From Angiostrongylus vasorum (lineage: Eukaryota; Nematoda; Chromadorea; Rhabditida; Metastrongylidae), in NCBI GenBank assembly GCA_018806985.1, contig JADANN010000335.1, positions 682,001 through 746,000 on the forward strand: a stretch of DNA of 64,000 nucleotides. The letters are read 5' to 3'. Below the pieces are notes generated by a model, which ran no database searches, was not told the origin of the DNA, and worked only from the letters and a program-made list of their open reading frames with translations. Position 1 is the first letter of the stretch; the number at the start of each line of letters is the position of its first letter. The translations under genes were made by a program, and so were the position numbers. Positions 21,401-32,935 of the stretch are shown piece by piece.

Positions 21401-22825
21401 TGTTCAATCGATAGGTTGTTCAAGACATGTGTTACAGAGTGTGGTCTATGGAAAGTTATCCTCCATGTTTAACGATTTACAAAACCATTTTTTTTCGGAC
21501 GAGTTCATTTCGAGATGAGAAACTACTGACGCTGAAAAGTGAAAGGGCGACCTCTCTATTTGAACACGAATTCGATACTTAGGGACAGCTTTTCACCATG
21601 ATCGAATGTTAAACGATTTGGAAATCTTCCTCAAAATGGCTTAGCTTCCAAAGAGCATGCGTTTGTCGATTGGATTCAACGCAGTTTCCCTTTCGAAACA
21701 GTTATCACGTTTTATCACCCAATTTTTTGTGATTTTTTGAAAGTACTACTCATGGATTCTTATTTCACACTCTAGATTTTGCAACACAATTCATCCAAAC
21801 ATACCGTTTGGAAATCTTGGATTTAGAAAGAATACAGAAATAACAACCCTTACATAAAGCTTGCATTGTTTACATGCATCCTAGTTCTTGTTGGAAATTG
21901 CCCCTTTTACGAAATGCTGTCCGTTTTGTACGAGGGATGTCGAAAAATTCTCAACAGCAGTACCTCTTAGGACGGCTTCGTCTAATGTCAAACCTGCTTA
22001 GCACTTTTTGCAGCACGCTTAGATTCGTAGTGTCCTGATCTCGACTTGTAATATCTACTCATCACCTCCACGGTTTCGACTGGTTGGACGGACTTCCACA
22101 CGTTCACCAAACACGAATCTGTGAGAAGGTGTAAGAAAGCTCCAAGTACAGAGAGCTTCCATCTGGTCGCTTATGTCCACGAACCGCTTCCCCCTGGTTT
22201 CGGCTTTCAATGAGCTGCGGCGCTGGTGCGTTAAGGGGGAAAGGTCTCATCATTTAGACAATGTCCCTCATATCATTTCGCCACCATTACACTGCCTTGG
22301 TTCTGTTATTCTGTTCTGTTATTGCTATTCACTGCTCTCTTTTCAGCTTCAGAATAACGATCTGCTTGCGAAGTTCCTTTCCTCTCTTCCTACATACGAC
22401 AACACGATTGGTTCTCCTCTGCACTAAGTTCTCAACCACTGGAAAACTTGTATACTAATTATCGACATTGACAAGTGACACCTGCTTGCCTATCATCCAT
22501 TACATTTTCGGCAAAATTAAGGGCTACCGGCAGGATGGAAATTCTATCCTATCTAATCATATCATCAACTTCATTAGGATGGCATGCTAGTGCACGACTA
22601 GAACTCAACTGTCCTTTAACTATTCCAATGTAATAGTTCCCATTTTAACCCAGAAACCAATGAATTCTTCGTGAATGCTTGGCGCTTGCCACGACCTTTC
22701 TTTCTGTATTGCACATCTGTTCGACTTAATCACAGTCATCTCCCAAATGTGAGCCATAAATAAATCATAAAAAATATGTTGCTTCTGTAAGAAGTAAGAC
22801 AGAAATCGAAGCATTGTCGGAGCAA
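21401..22825. other. Long stretch without a recognised feature
   Basis: AT-rich sequence, several weak frames, no known repeat family and no exon with good paired signals. Confidence 0.35.
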
Positions 22826-22829
22826 AAAT

Positions 22830-22942
22830 CCTTTATCCATACCAGATTGGTTTTCATCGAAGATCCAGTGGTTGTGAAGCAGTGCACCGTTAGAACACTC
22901 ACATCCGACTTCTTTATAATCACTCTCGCCATTTATCGTCAT
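22830..22942 (-). CDS. Possible small exon
   Basis: Minus strand ATG followed by 34 codons (GALLHNHWIFDENQSG near the end) to a donor CTG/GTATGG. An internal GTGAGTGT is an alternative donor. It could be a first exon. Low support. Confidence 0.25.
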
Positions 22943-23379
22943 TATCTTCTAGTTCAATTCGTTGAGACTCTTTGATCTAAAGGAGAAGTGGTTCCACATT
23001 GTACTCGGTTCCGACTTATTAACAGTCACTACCAATGACGAGTTAATCGATCATCTTTTATACATCTTCTGGCTTTATTCGAAGCCGTAGAATTCAATCC
23101 TTGACGAAAAAAAAGCTAACCTAAAACGATGTACGACTTTTGATTAGTAGGATGTGATGAATAAGAACTCCTTTAGAGAGTTTTAGAGTTTAGAAGAGAT
23201 CTTAGAAGAAGATCTCTTCCACAATTCTCTTTAGTTCTCAGCTATCCTAGTTCTCCAGATGTAAAAAAAAAGCCAGCATCGTCCATTATCTGAGGAACAC
23301 AACATCCAGTTTTTTCGCAATTAATTCACTGATTTTCCATTTACAATTATTATGATGGGTAATAGCAATAGTCAAAACA

Positions 23380-23590
23380 TATGTGGCCATTGGTTCGCTC
23401 CTGCGAACCGAGCTCACTAAGCCTCGCACCCTTCTGCAGTCAGCTAATTGATACCATACTTGTTTGGAAGGAGAGCATCACTGAAAAGATACATGAGTAA
23501 GCTACTGCAAGTCGTTGTCTAAGTAAGAAGCGCATTCAGTCACATTTAGAGATACTTGATGAAGTCGAATGCACGGCGCATGACAGCAGT
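23380..23590 (+). repeat. SINE-A, decayed copy
   Basis: GGTTCGCTCCTGCGAACC, CTCACTAAGCC, TGATACCATACTTGTTTGG and the 3' end GATGAAGTCGAATGCACGGCGCATGA. The head is largely lost. Confidence 0.65.
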
Positions 23591-24721
23591 GTATTTGGGC
23601 AATGGGCGATAGTAACATTTACGTATTTTTTTTTACATGACACGTCATCACATCAACTGTGGGGATCCCAACTGTTCGTGCATTTGATTCGTATTCCTCG
23701 AATTCCTCGCCCACAAGGCTCCCCGAACACTTCGGATGCCGTTTCGGTCGTTACTTGAATATTTCGTCTTCTTCATGAATATTGTGGAATACTGGTCGAG
23801 TCAGTCCTCCTTGCAATCTTGGAGATAACAGGTCAAAGGCGTTCTCATGAGGACTTGAGGAAAGCGTTGGGTTGTGGACCGAACTAGTACCTTTGTTTCC
23901 TGATCGACGGCATCATTGCTGTGCTAACCCGACCCTTAACATATAGGGAAATAGTATTATGTATATCTCTCAACCGATAAAGCAACGCTTCTTTCATATT
24001 CGCGTTGCGTTCACAAGTCTACAAGCCTTCTAGCTATCGAAAGATTCAACTGTAAAAAAAAAGCCAGCGCTGTTTACTACGTGTTGCGTTCTAATCGCGG
24101 CCGAGTTGTCCACATCTGCAGCCGTCTTGAAATTAGGCGCCGTCCCTCGCGTCTGTCACGTAGAAATGAGCGTAGGAAGTTTGTGTTAAGAAAATATATC
24201 TGAGAGAATTACCTACTAATTAAGAAAATATCTCGTTTACATTCAAGCGCTATGGTTCAACGGTTCTATTTTTTGTAAGTACACCACTGAGTGTCATAAG
24301 GTCGTGGAGGGTTCAGTAGCTTGCCACTAGGTTAACCCCTACAGCGAGGTGAATTCGAAGAGTAATACTGGTTTGCATAACGATTTCGTCTTTCTAAGCG
24401 CTCGACATTCATTAGGCCAAAACTAACGTGCAACGGTGGCATTGCAGGCATTCGAAGGTCGTTTCCTCCATGTGTGTGCTGAGACCATAGTGAAATATAC
24501 CGTTTTCGAGAAGAAATGAGAGAAGGAGCTGAAATTCACTCTCCTCAAATAAAACATGAAGAATGAGGTCTTTTGAAGAAAAATCAGATTATTGACTTTT
24601 GTTCCTTTTTTTGTTACTTTTTTGCTTGCACATTATCTAATTCTACCGCAGTTTTGTCAATCTTGTCATGTCCATCCATTGAAGCAACGAGTCGTTCAGT
24701 AATAACGATATTAGTAATAAT
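23591..24721. other. Long stretch without a recognised feature
   Basis: No supported exon. A short A-run followed by AAGCCAGCRYYGT occurs at 23,265 and 24,055, perhaps two ends of an unlisted short repeat. Confidence 0.3.
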
Positions 24722-25105
24722 GATGCCTCCCAACGGTTTACCGCCTCATCGCGGCTGGTAGGTGTTCCTGGGTGTCGGGCTGCGATGTATAGCGGGGGAT
24801 TGATCCCCCTGACAGGGTAGTTGGGAAGGAACCCGGCGTTTCCATCAGGAAGTCTAGCCAAGAGTAAAGCAATATCAGGATCCACAACTGTCCTGGTATC
24901 AAAAATCGCATGGTGGCAAGTATCCCTCTGATCCACAAGGGGCTGCTACTGCTGTGGTGGTGAAGACCTGGGGGCAGACTTTGGCTAGGCTAACCTCGGG
25001 ATTCCAGGGAACCACAATGGCTTAACCAGCAAATCTCCGAAAAGTGGAGATTATGCTGGGACCCGCACAATCAGTGAGGACGGGCCATTCAGGTATCAAG
25101 TAAGT
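24722..25105 (+). mobile_element. Family C repeat, full length with tail
   Basis: Reference copy. Starts GCCTCCCAACGGTTTACCGCC, with GGTGTTCCTGGGTGTCGGGC, CAAGTATCCCTCTGATCCAC, GGGATTCCAGGGAACCACAA and GAGATTATGCTGGGACCCGC, and ends GAGGACGGGCCATTCAGGTATCAAG followed by repeats of AAGT. It is non-coding. The microsatellite tail at one end suggests retrotransposition (a SINE or a truncated LINE end). Confidence 0.75.
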
Positions 25106-25195
25106 AAGTAAGTAAGTAATAGTGATAATGATAACAGTAATAATGATAATGACAATAATGACAATACTAATAATAACAATAATAATAATGGTTAG
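25098..25195. repeat. (AAGT)n tail plus imperfect AAT-rich trinucleotide array
   Basis: About five AAGT units directly after the family C 3' end, then TAATGATAATGACAATAATG-type triplets for about 70 bp. Confidence 0.85.
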
Positions 25196-25367
25196 AGCAA
25201 CGACTTGTAAGCATGGAGGAATATCTATGCAGATCTGAAATTCACCGACGAATTATAAGCCGTGGTTCTCCATGTGTTCTTACATTCCGTCTACTTTGCA
25301 ACTTATAGAAATTGCGGAATTTCATAAAAATTTTTCTTCTGGATGATAGTTTTTAAAAAGGCTACTA

Positions 25368-25540
25368 CTAGAGTGTCGAATAGTGAGTCCGCACATCGTT
25401 CTTTCCGTGTCGTTCGACATTAAGTGACCGTATTGGAGCCGGCAGTCGCAGCATCCGATGTTCCGGTACCGTGCCACCTTCGACCATATACGACTGATGG
25501 AGCAGACAGCAGTAACGTTCACCGTGGACGAGAAAATGAT
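25368..25540 (-). CDS. Gene C, probable last exon with stop
   Basis: Minus strand acceptor TTCCATTACAG/. Two bases complete a codon with the G left by the previous exon, then 56 codons and TAG. The content is clean (HFLVHGERYCCLLHQSYMVE, RLPAPIRSLNVERHGKND) with nematode codons. A second frame is also open, but only this one fits the phase of the 25,839 exon. A donor-like CTA/GTAGTA overlaps the stop, so continuation is possible. The protein was not recognised. Confidence 0.55.
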
Positions 25541-25838
25541 CTGTAATGGAACAGCAGATAATGAACGCCAATCTTCCGTACCGAAATGGTACACTATCAT
25601 GCTTGGCAAAAAAATTTAGTGGGCGGATGGTTCCTAGTGAAATCATAGCGCGCCGACTTTAGGAAGACTTTTTAGAAGGAACACGTTGTTTATCCTTGTC
25701 TTTCTTGGGCTTACTACTCATCAGAGTCAAATTCTCTGTAATTCTTTAGTTAGGATGCGTGCAGTTTGAAAATTTTCTTCAATATCGTCGTTCCCAGATT
25801 TAAGTCCAACAACAAAATCGACGATGTTGTATCTCTAC

Positions 25839-25979
25839 CTCCTTGATCTATGGCTTTGATCCCGATCACGGTGTCCTTGCCACTGAACACCGTCACTACA
25901 GTACCACGTACCGGTAGGCCTGTGCTCTGTGAACGCTCCAGCTCTAACGGATGGAACACCTCTACGTCACCACCGCATC
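25839..25979 (-). CDS. Gene C exon (141 bp)
   Basis: Minus strand: acceptor TCGATTTCAG/ and donor GGAG/GTAGAG. The frame reads CGGDVEVFHPLELERSQS and RGTVVTVFSGKDTVIGIKAI, beta-rich. It begins with two bases that complete a Gly codon with the 27,361 exon and leaves one base for the 25,540 exon, so three exons join in phase. Confidence 0.6.
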
Positions 25980-26283
25980 CTGAAATCGATCCATTCGTTG
26001 GTTTCAAAATATTTTCATATGTAGCACATAGCATGTCTCTTGGAGGTATGCAAGCACGAAAATAAGTACTATAACGCACAAGTTTAAGAGATTAATAAGG
26101 ATAAAAAAAGGCATGATGATATCACTATCGTCTTTGTTTCTCCTTACTTGGAATATCTTTTTCACTTTTATCCTAGCGGAATGTTGTGTATCATAGCGAA
26201 TTTAGAAAATGGAGAAGTTGAAAGGCTATATAGAAATGTTTATTTGTTTCATTTACTAAATTTTGCTATTATGCTAATAAGCA

Positions 26284-26572
26284 GCCTGTACGGCAGTGGC
26301 AAGAGGTGACCAGCTATACACACCTGGTCCTTTGTTCGATCCCTCACCCCCTCATCGGGCTCACCAAGCCTTCCATACTTCCGCGTAAGCAAACTGCTAG
26401 CAGACTTAATTGGGAGGATAGCGGCACTGTCTTGATAGCTTGGTAGGCAACGCTAATTTGTTTTATAGGCAGGATATGCATTCAAAAAAGCTCTACAATA
26501 AATGATAAAGTCGACTAGAATGGCGCGTTTCCAAGGATTGGTCAACGCTAAGCCCTTTAACCTTTATAGTTT
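26284..26572 (+). repeat. SINE-A, decayed copy
   Basis: CTGTACGGCAGTGGCAAGAGG (A box region), TTTGTTCGATCCC (B box), CACCAAGCCTTCCAT, ACTTAATTGGGAGGATAGC, CAGGATATGCATTC and GGATTGGTCAACGCTAAG, followed by CTTTAACCTTTA. Confidence 0.8.
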
Positions 26573-26737
26573 CATGTGCTAATCTAACTGTAAATTGTTG
26601 ATTGAGACCTTCAGAATGTCAAATATAAAAAAGCTAGAACAAGTCTTGGTAATTCTAGGAAGCTTGACGTTTCGCCAAACGTTAAAGGAGAGCGTTTGAA
26701 GATGAGGAAGGGAGATGGTATAGAACAGTTGGTGCAT

Positions 26738-26777
26738 CATTCACAATCTTTCTGAGGCATTCACAATCTTTCTGAGG
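26738..26777. repeat. Tandem duplication, 2 x 20 bp
   Basis: CATTCACAATCTTTCTGAGG repeated twice exactly. Confidence 0.9.
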
Positions 26778-26961
26778 AACGTACCGTTCACATTTTTCGA
26801 ACTAACCTCCGTGGTAATAATCAGTATCTTCTTGGATTACTAAGTTAACACGAGGTTGATAAAGATGTTAATCAAAGATAAACATCGTTACGAATCACAT
26901 GCTAGCTTGATAATCTAAGAAGATATATATTATTATATCATATTATATTGTATTTTATTAT

Positions 26962-27335
26962 TTTCACCTTTTATTTACTGCTTACTATAATTTTTCACGT
27001 GAGGGTATTATGTGAGGTACAACCACAGTCATGCTGAGATATTTGCAAAACTCCGGACCCGGAGGTGTCTGCGGTGGCGAACGAACGCGCTATTACCCCT
27101 CCCGAGGGGCTAACGCGTTCACCACCACTCCATGTGGGTCCATCGTTTCGTCTTTCTCTCAATTGTCAACGGACTTGACCTGGGTAGCACGAATCGGCAT
27201 TGAACGTAGTTAAGCTTAGGCTGTACTTCGAAATACAATGTTAACTGTCAGCTGTAACAGACACCTGCGGTCTGGAGCTTTGTAAATATCTCAGCATCAT
27301 TGTGGTATCCTTTGTATTTAATTTTCTGAAATTTT
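26962..27335 (-). repeat. Family B element with partial inverted arm
   Basis: Left terminal module (CTTTTATTTACTGCTTACTATAATTTTTCACG), GATATTTGCAAAACTCCGGA, the first-type core (GAACGAACGCGCTATTACC...GCTAACGCGTTCACCACCAC), AATACAATGTTAACTG, and then CACCTGCGGTCTGGAG..TGTAAATATCTCAGCATCATTG, which is the inverted copy of the inner left arm. It lies 26 bp from the gene C exon at 27,361. Confidence 0.8.
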
Positions 27336-27360
27336 AAATTGCTTTTGTTTTCGACATTAC

Positions 27361-27499
27361 CTGACAACAGTCGACCATCGTGATGTCTGAACAGCACCTT
27401 CCTCGGTTTATACGACGGATTGTTGAGACTGTGACCGGGCAGGTCTCTGAGCCCTCGATGGATGAAGTGGGACGGCCTCTCATCCGAGATTGTCATACC
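27361..27499 (-). CDS. Gene C exon (139 bp)
   Basis: Minus strand: acceptor GCTTGTTCTAG/ and donor TCAG/GTAATG, both strong. Starts on a codon boundary: GMTISDERPSHFIHRGLRDL, then PSYKPRKVLFRHHDGRLLS and one base. Third positions are rich in C and G compared with the flanks. It joins in phase to the exons on both sides (29,079 and 25,979). Confidence 0.65.
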
Positions 27500-29078
27500 C
27501 TAGAACAAGCACTGAAGATTTCATTGAAATTCATTATTAGAACAGCTGTGAATAAAACGAATTAACAGCAGAACAAAAAAAAATCCGATTCAGAAAAAGA
27601 AATTACAAAATGACAGCCACCTAGTAATTTCTATGTGCCAACCAGACGTCCAGGCATCTTTTCATTCCAACTTTTACCACAGACGATGGAAACTAGCAGG
27701 GAAAGAAAAAAGAACAAAAAAAAGCAGAAAACAACCGAAGAATCTAAAGAATTTGTTAAAGGTGAGGTGGAAAAAAAAGAGAAGAAAAGAAGGAGCTGGC
27801 GAAGAAGTGACATGTAGTGGTATAGAAAATACCTGAAGGACCTCAGGCATAGTTGGGGAGCGTTCTACGACTTGAACTTCAAGCATTTTCCATTCTCAGA
27901 TAAATACTACTCCTTTAAATATCGAGTAAGCGTCGCTGGAAGGCGCTGCTCAAGCTAGTGCCAAACTTCAGGGGTTATGTGACCACTTCTGAAACCATTT
28001 AAGATCATTGTCGTCACAAAAACAACTCGAAACATACAGTTATCCAATGTTTTCTCGTGTGTTTCTAATGTATCGCGGAAAAAATCCCATTGCATCTTAA
28101 GGCGGTAGCAAATAAGTACTCGGATGACACTTCGGATGGAGCAAATCAGTCATGAAAGAGTTGAGTTCACTTATTTCTCTTTAAAAATGTAGAATGCTGA
28201 AGTTAATTTTTAACTATATAGAATGTTTCCTGCAAGAAAGCGGCAATAAATGCGAAGATACCCGTTTCACTGTCGTTTCGAGTTTTCGTATCACTGGAAT
28301 GAAGGAGATTCCTTCGGGTTAAACAGAGAAGAATGTCTATACTTCTTCGCGCAAATTGATACTGTGCCAAATTCCAAAAAATTTTTTGCAAAACTCGACA
28401 TTCCAATTAATCTCTGGTGTTTTTGAAACACTGAGAAATTTTTTATCGCTGTTTGAATATTTGGCAGTTCGATGTTCGCCTGAATCATCTGTCCGCTTCT
28501 TAACTACTAAGTGATTCAAAAAATCCGATCCCACTGGTGGTCTTCATGTTGAGCGCTTGACATTGTACAGGACACATTCGCCAACAACTCCACTCCGACG
28601 GTTGTCATTTAGATCCATTATGCATTCGGCTCACCTGATTCCAGACATCCTGTATTCTCTTTCATTGACAGACTAATACGAGGTTGATAAGAAACCTTAT
28701 ACGGCCAACGTTTCTGCCATTTTGCCTTCTTCAGAGGCAGCTTGATCCGAATCGATGACATCCCGATTTAAGCGACAGTGTCCTTTTTTATTGGTGGTTG
28801 ATCCAGAACGGATGTTTGGATTGCATCTTTTACAAGAGCGAGACTATTGACCGATTCCCTGTTGAGAACAGGCTCAAAAAAACACTGCCTTTTAGTCTAT
28901 CTCAAGTAGCGTTCTGCTTTCTGAACTATACAGAGATAAATTAAAGGAGGGAGTAACTGTAGAATCGAAGAGAAAGAAGCGGAATCCGATGTTCTTTTTT
29001 CTTCTCCACTACATTAGCAATGGTTTTATTAGGTGCCCAATTCACTCTTAATCTCGTGCTCAGATCTGAGGTTAAAAC
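27500..29078. other. Gene C intron, mostly unassigned
   Basis: Holds a purine-rich low-complexity tract (about 27,690-27,800) that gives Lys/Glu-rich frames, and a minus-strand frame near 28,340-28,530 that might be an exon but lacks good signals. Around 28,660-28,760 there is a short stretch like a Penelope-type 3' end (ACGAGGTTGATAAG...CCAACGTTTCTGCC..TTGCCTTCTTCAGAGG). Confidence 0.35.
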
Positions 29079-29140
29079 CTGGTTAATTGGACGCAGAGAT
29101 ACATGCCTGGCGTTACGGAAAGGCCTTCCTTTCAATGAGA
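29079..29140 (-). CDS. Gene C exon (62 bp)
   Basis: Minus strand: acceptor TTTGTTCTATTCAG/ (strong) and donor CAG/GTTTTA (weaker). Two bases then 20 codons (SLKGRPFRNARHVSLRPINQ). Ends on a codon boundary, as the 27,499 exon requires. Confidence 0.5.
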
Positions 29141-29346
29141 CTGAATAGAACAAAGACAACATTTCATGAAAATCGTATTTTCTAGGTTCAGTAAAAAAAC
29201 AATGGATCATCCTGTATGTGCTGTGCCACCAGAAAAACATAAATGCTGTAGAAGTTAGTGACCAACTTTCTTTTCTACAATATCTACTTAGGTGACCACT
29301 ATAGTCTCAAGAGAATTCGAAGTCTACCGTAAATCGATGGAAGTAA

Positions 29347-29622
29347 GACAAAAAGGGTGAAGCTTCCGGCATTGATCAATCCTTGAGTGATGCGCCATGC
29401 ATTCGACTTCACTAGGCATCGTTGGAGGTGATTGAATGCATATCTCTCCTTTACAATGACTCGCGGTGGCCCACCGATGTATAGAGCCGGTATCCTCCCA
29501 GACAAGTCTGGTACCAATTTGTCGACGTAGGAGAGATGAAAGGCTTGGTGGGCCATGGGCACGGAGATCGATTCCACGTGTGTGTTGCAGGGCGCTCCCG
29601 AATACTGTGCTACACACGTCCA
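29347..29622 (-). repeat. SINE-A, full length
   Basis: Reversed copy with all blocks: GCATTGATCAATCCTTGAG, CATGCATTCGACTTCACTAG, GGTGATTGAATGCATATC, CAGACAAGTCTGGTACCAA, GATCGATTCCACGTGTGTG. A few bases are missing around the CCGGTATCC block. Confidence 0.9.
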
Positions 29623-29914
29623 GCACGCGGAAGTAAGACATAGTTGTATGAAATATGGAGTTCAATGAATTTAATGACTGTGTGGGCGTGTCCGTCGCAT
29701 TGAAGCCTCCTTTCAGTTCAAACTTGCTTATAATTCTATTCTGCGTCCAATTCAGTCCTACTTACGATTAGTGAGGTAATAAACAAGCACATATCATCCG
29801 AACCGAGCGAAAGTGAACGACGTCGTCTAGGTCTCCTTCCTTATGAGCGCCGTAACCGATTACCGCAGAAAGCTGAGATAGCAGTGAAATCAAGGGCTTC
29901 GCTTCATTCTCGGT

Positions 29915-30360
29915 GGCTTCGAAAAAAAATTCTGGAAGTGTGGATTACCACTGACGGTTTTAGACACCATGATAAATCCACACGTCTTCTCATTCTGCTC
30001 CTTTCATTCTAACCCATGGTTCTCAATGTGAAGTTCCTCAAAGGTTTTGTAGACGTTTTGCTTAATCTTAGTGTTAATATTGTCAGCTATGACCTTGAAG
30101 AACACATAACGTAGAAATTCTCCAAATCCATATAGATTAACTCGCTAGGTCTTAGACTTGACTTTGGCGCGCAAGCGACGAAAGCAATTGGAACTGATAT
30201 TAGAATGAATCTTTCCATACTTGAACGTCTAATTGAAGTCGCCAATCGTCCATTGTCAAATTCGTGTTGATAAAGACGTTAAGTCCACCAATTTCTCTAC
30301 ATGCCTCCCTATTTCCAGTACCGAGGTTCAGTGGATGATCATTCCCATCTGGATCAATCA
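29915..30360 (-). mobile_element. RTE LINE endonuclease relic (old)
   Basis: The reverse complement aligns by eye with the RTE endonuclease region at 60,740-61,160: CTCGGTACTGGAA.., ATCAACACGAATTTG, TATGGATTTGGAGAATTTCTAC, TTCTTCAAGGTCAT, CTTCACATTGAGAACCATGGGTTAGAATG and ATTTATCATGG. Many substitutions and indels make it clearly older than the copies at 13 and 60 kb. Confidence 0.65.
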
Positions 30361-30944
30361 GATGTCGCCATACTTGAATTGCATTTCTTTGGTTAAGTCA
30401 AATTAGACTGATTAGAGGACTCTCCTATAGATGTCGTACCACACCTAAAAAATTCTTCCATTCCACCGGTCGGCTCCTCCTGCAATTATTGTCAGTGGAG
30501 GTCGGATTTGTTTGTCGGTTCGGATGTCCCTTCAAGAGCTGTAACCTTCTACCTTCTTTGAAGTGTTGGACGCTGGTTCAGGGACGCTTTAATTGGAATG
30601 TCGAGATAGACGCATCAGAGTGTTCCTGGTATTTCATGCAGAAAGCCAGTCCTGCGTCGATCGGAGGCAAGTTTAGCGCTTGGCAACTACTGTTCTTCCA
30701 GTAGTGAAGCGATGACTACGACTAATACCAGTCGAAGACAGTGCTTTTGAAAGGTTGACCGCTTGCTAACGAGGCTAACATCAAATGAGTTAAACACTGG
30801 CTTTGCTGGTGGCGACAGAGTTATAAGAATCATCACCGTGAATTAATACGATGAGGAAATAAAACTTCTCGTGGACGATTTTGCAAGTGTAGCTCAGCAA
30901 ATCAGTGTGGACTAGAGATTCTTAAGCACTACGAGGTCATTTAA

Positions 30945-31060
30945 ATGTTGAACAATGTTCAACAAGGCTACGTAGTATCTGTAAAGTTCTATGACACCGT
31001 CATCGAAGGTGTGCTGTTTAAGGCGGATGCTGGGGACAGTCCAAAGGGCCAGTGTGGCAC
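30945..31060. CDS. Coding-like stretch, strand unresolved
   Basis: Plus strand: an ATG then 38 codons (NVQQGYVVSVKFYDTVIEGV, LFKADAGDSPKGQCG) to a donor /GTAAGC. Minus strand: GGACTGTCCCCAG/ then IRLKQHTFDDGVIELYRYY to /GTAGCC. Both have good signals. It is likely an exon, but the direction cannot be settled. Confidence 0.35.
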
Positions 31061-31454
31061 GTAAGCTTAAAAAGATTGCCAGTAAAAAAGAGCGAGGAGG
31101 AAGAGAAAAAAGTGAAGAAAGTTCGACTTCGTGTCTACATGTTCGATGTCCTGAGCTAGTTTTAACCTCAAAAACGATGAGTGAGAGACGTAATGGAAGA
31201 GAATTCCGTGGATAAGTGGAATGCACTGTCCCAACCAAATGATAACGTTGGGTTAACCAATATGGGTTGTAGTTAAGAATTGGTGACGTTGTGGGGGTTA
31301 ACTCATATAAACATAATATCGTAGCTAAAGAGGGATTAGCTCGCACAAATATAGTAATAGAATCAGCAATAGAAGGGAAGGTTGGACAAAGCATCAATTT
31401 TTCTTTGTATAAAGCTTTGCTAACAAAGGAAATTCTTTATACGTAATCTTAAAC
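31061..31454. other. Unassigned
   Basis: A 161-codon minus frame spans here (30,912-31,397), but its content is not convincing beyond the part noted at 30,945-31,060. Confidence 0.3.
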
Positions 31455-31680
31455 GCACCGTTTTTCACAATGATTCCGAGATATTTGCAAAGCTCCGAAC
31501 TTTAGGCGCCTGCGGTGAGGGGCGAACGTGCTATTACCCTTTCCGGGAGCTAAACACGTTCACCACCACACCATGCGGATTCTTCGTTTCGCCTCTCTCT
31601 CAGCTAATTATCTATCGGTCGGCGCCATCGGCGAAATTGTAATATTGTAATAGGCAGTAAATAAAAAAGTTAACACTGTT
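31455..31680 (-). repeat. Family B element, short inverted-repeat form
   Basis: CAATGATTCCGAGATATTTGCAAAG, the first-type core (GGCGAACGTGCTATTACC...CACGTTCACCACCAC), CTCTCTCAGCTAATTATC, then AATTGTAATAGGCAGTAAATAAAAAAGTTAACACTG, the terminal module in inverted orientation. Confidence 0.8.
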
Positions 31681-32684
31681 TTTCGTTTTCCATCTTCAAA
31701 TTCAAACAATATCTCATTCAAACCAATAACTTCCCCACGTCCTTGTCAACGAGATGGAAGTCAGCTTATTGGAAGCTTATAAAATAGGTAAATAAATCCA
31801 GAAAGAAGCAAAATGGAGAGAACTCTTGGTTTTTAGAGGGCAGGAAGTAGTTTTTTAGCAGCAGCTCGGTCAAGGAATTTTTTTTGTGAAGCTGTTCTTA
31901 AGGATCTTTAAAAAGGGTCAACTGTTTAGGAGAAGTTCTACCACTAGGCTATATAAATTTAGTCAGGATTTCTTGTCCTGCACCTTTTTTTTTAACTTCT
32001 ACAATGTTGGTTGTGAGACGTTGTGGTCGGAAGTTGATTGGACAACAGAATAGATCCTTTTCGATTGATCACTGCCAGCTAGAGAATTTGCAGTTCCTGA
32101 TGCAGTGTTTCGATTTCGTGGCGATAGTCAAGTAAATATTTCGCCAGGATTCAAAAAAGTTAACAAACTTGCGGTGTGTGATTTCTTTCGTCGAAAACGA
32201 AAAGTCATGAGAACTTTCTTTTGATCAGAACTGAGATTCGGAAAATCTTAGATGCCTTACACTTGTACCACTTAGAGCAGAATGTTGTCGATTGTTGGAC
32301 TATCCCTCGCAAGTTTCACAGTGAGAGCACTTTTGCTCTCAGCTCAATTTGTCCTAGATCTATTTATCTAGTTCTTTTTTTTGAGTGTGCCGTTTAACTG
32401 AAGTGTTCTGGAACAGATCTTCACTCTTCCACAAGCAGTCGAACTGTTGCGAGTGCACCCTCTTATGGCTATTGTTGATAGGCGAATCGCCCCTGATCTT
32501 CTTCACCCTCGAAAATCGTCTCCGTCTCAAATTTTTTTACAACCAGAGCGTAAAATTGGAAGCGAAAACGTTCTAGAACTTCACTGTTTTCTATCTTCAT
32601 TGAATAGCTTGGAGGAAGCACGAAATAAAATAAGGATGAAGAGCTTTATGTGCGAAATTTAAGACTTAATATATGAAGCTTAAA
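31681..32684. other. Long stretch without a recognised feature
   Basis: AT-rich, with no repeat family member or paired splice signals seen. Confidence 0.35.
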
Positions 32685-32935
32685 GGGCGTGTGGCGCAGT
32701 GGTTGGAGGCGTCCTGCAACACACACTGGAGATCGACAGCCGCGCCTGTGGCTTGCCAAACGTTCCATCCTTCCGGGGTGGGCAAATTGGTACCAGACTT
32801 GTTTGGGAGGACAGCAGCGGCGGCTCGATGCAGCCAGATATGCATTCAATCACCTCCAACGCTACTTAATGAAGTCGAATGCATGGCGCATCCGTCAGGG
32901 GATTGGTCAACACCGAGAGCTTTATCCTTTTATTT
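32685..32935 (+). repeat. SINE-A, full length, forward
   Basis: Head GGGCGTGTGGCGCAGTGGTTGGAGGCG (A box), B-box region damaged (GAGATCGACAGCC), then CTTCCGGGGTGGGCAAATTG, CCAGACTTGTTTGGGAGG, GATATGCATTCAATCACC, GAAGTCGAATGCATGGCGC and GATTGGTCAACACCGAGAG, ending in CTTTATCCTTTTATTTTTT. Confidence 0.9.

Noticed and set aside
25839..25979. Alpha-2-macroglobulin-type domain in gene C
   Set aside because: A short stretch (SGKDTVIGIKAIDQG) recalls the family, but no thioester motif or other domain supports it.
27633..27836. Lys/Glu-rich frame as a nuclear protein
   Set aside because: Result of a purine-rich low-complexity tract; two overlapping frames give the same kind of sequence.
30912..31397. 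161-codon minus frame as a gene
   Set aside because: Longest non-repeat frame, but most of it lacks coding character; only the 116-bp part at 30,945-31,060 has splice-like edges, and its strand is unclear.
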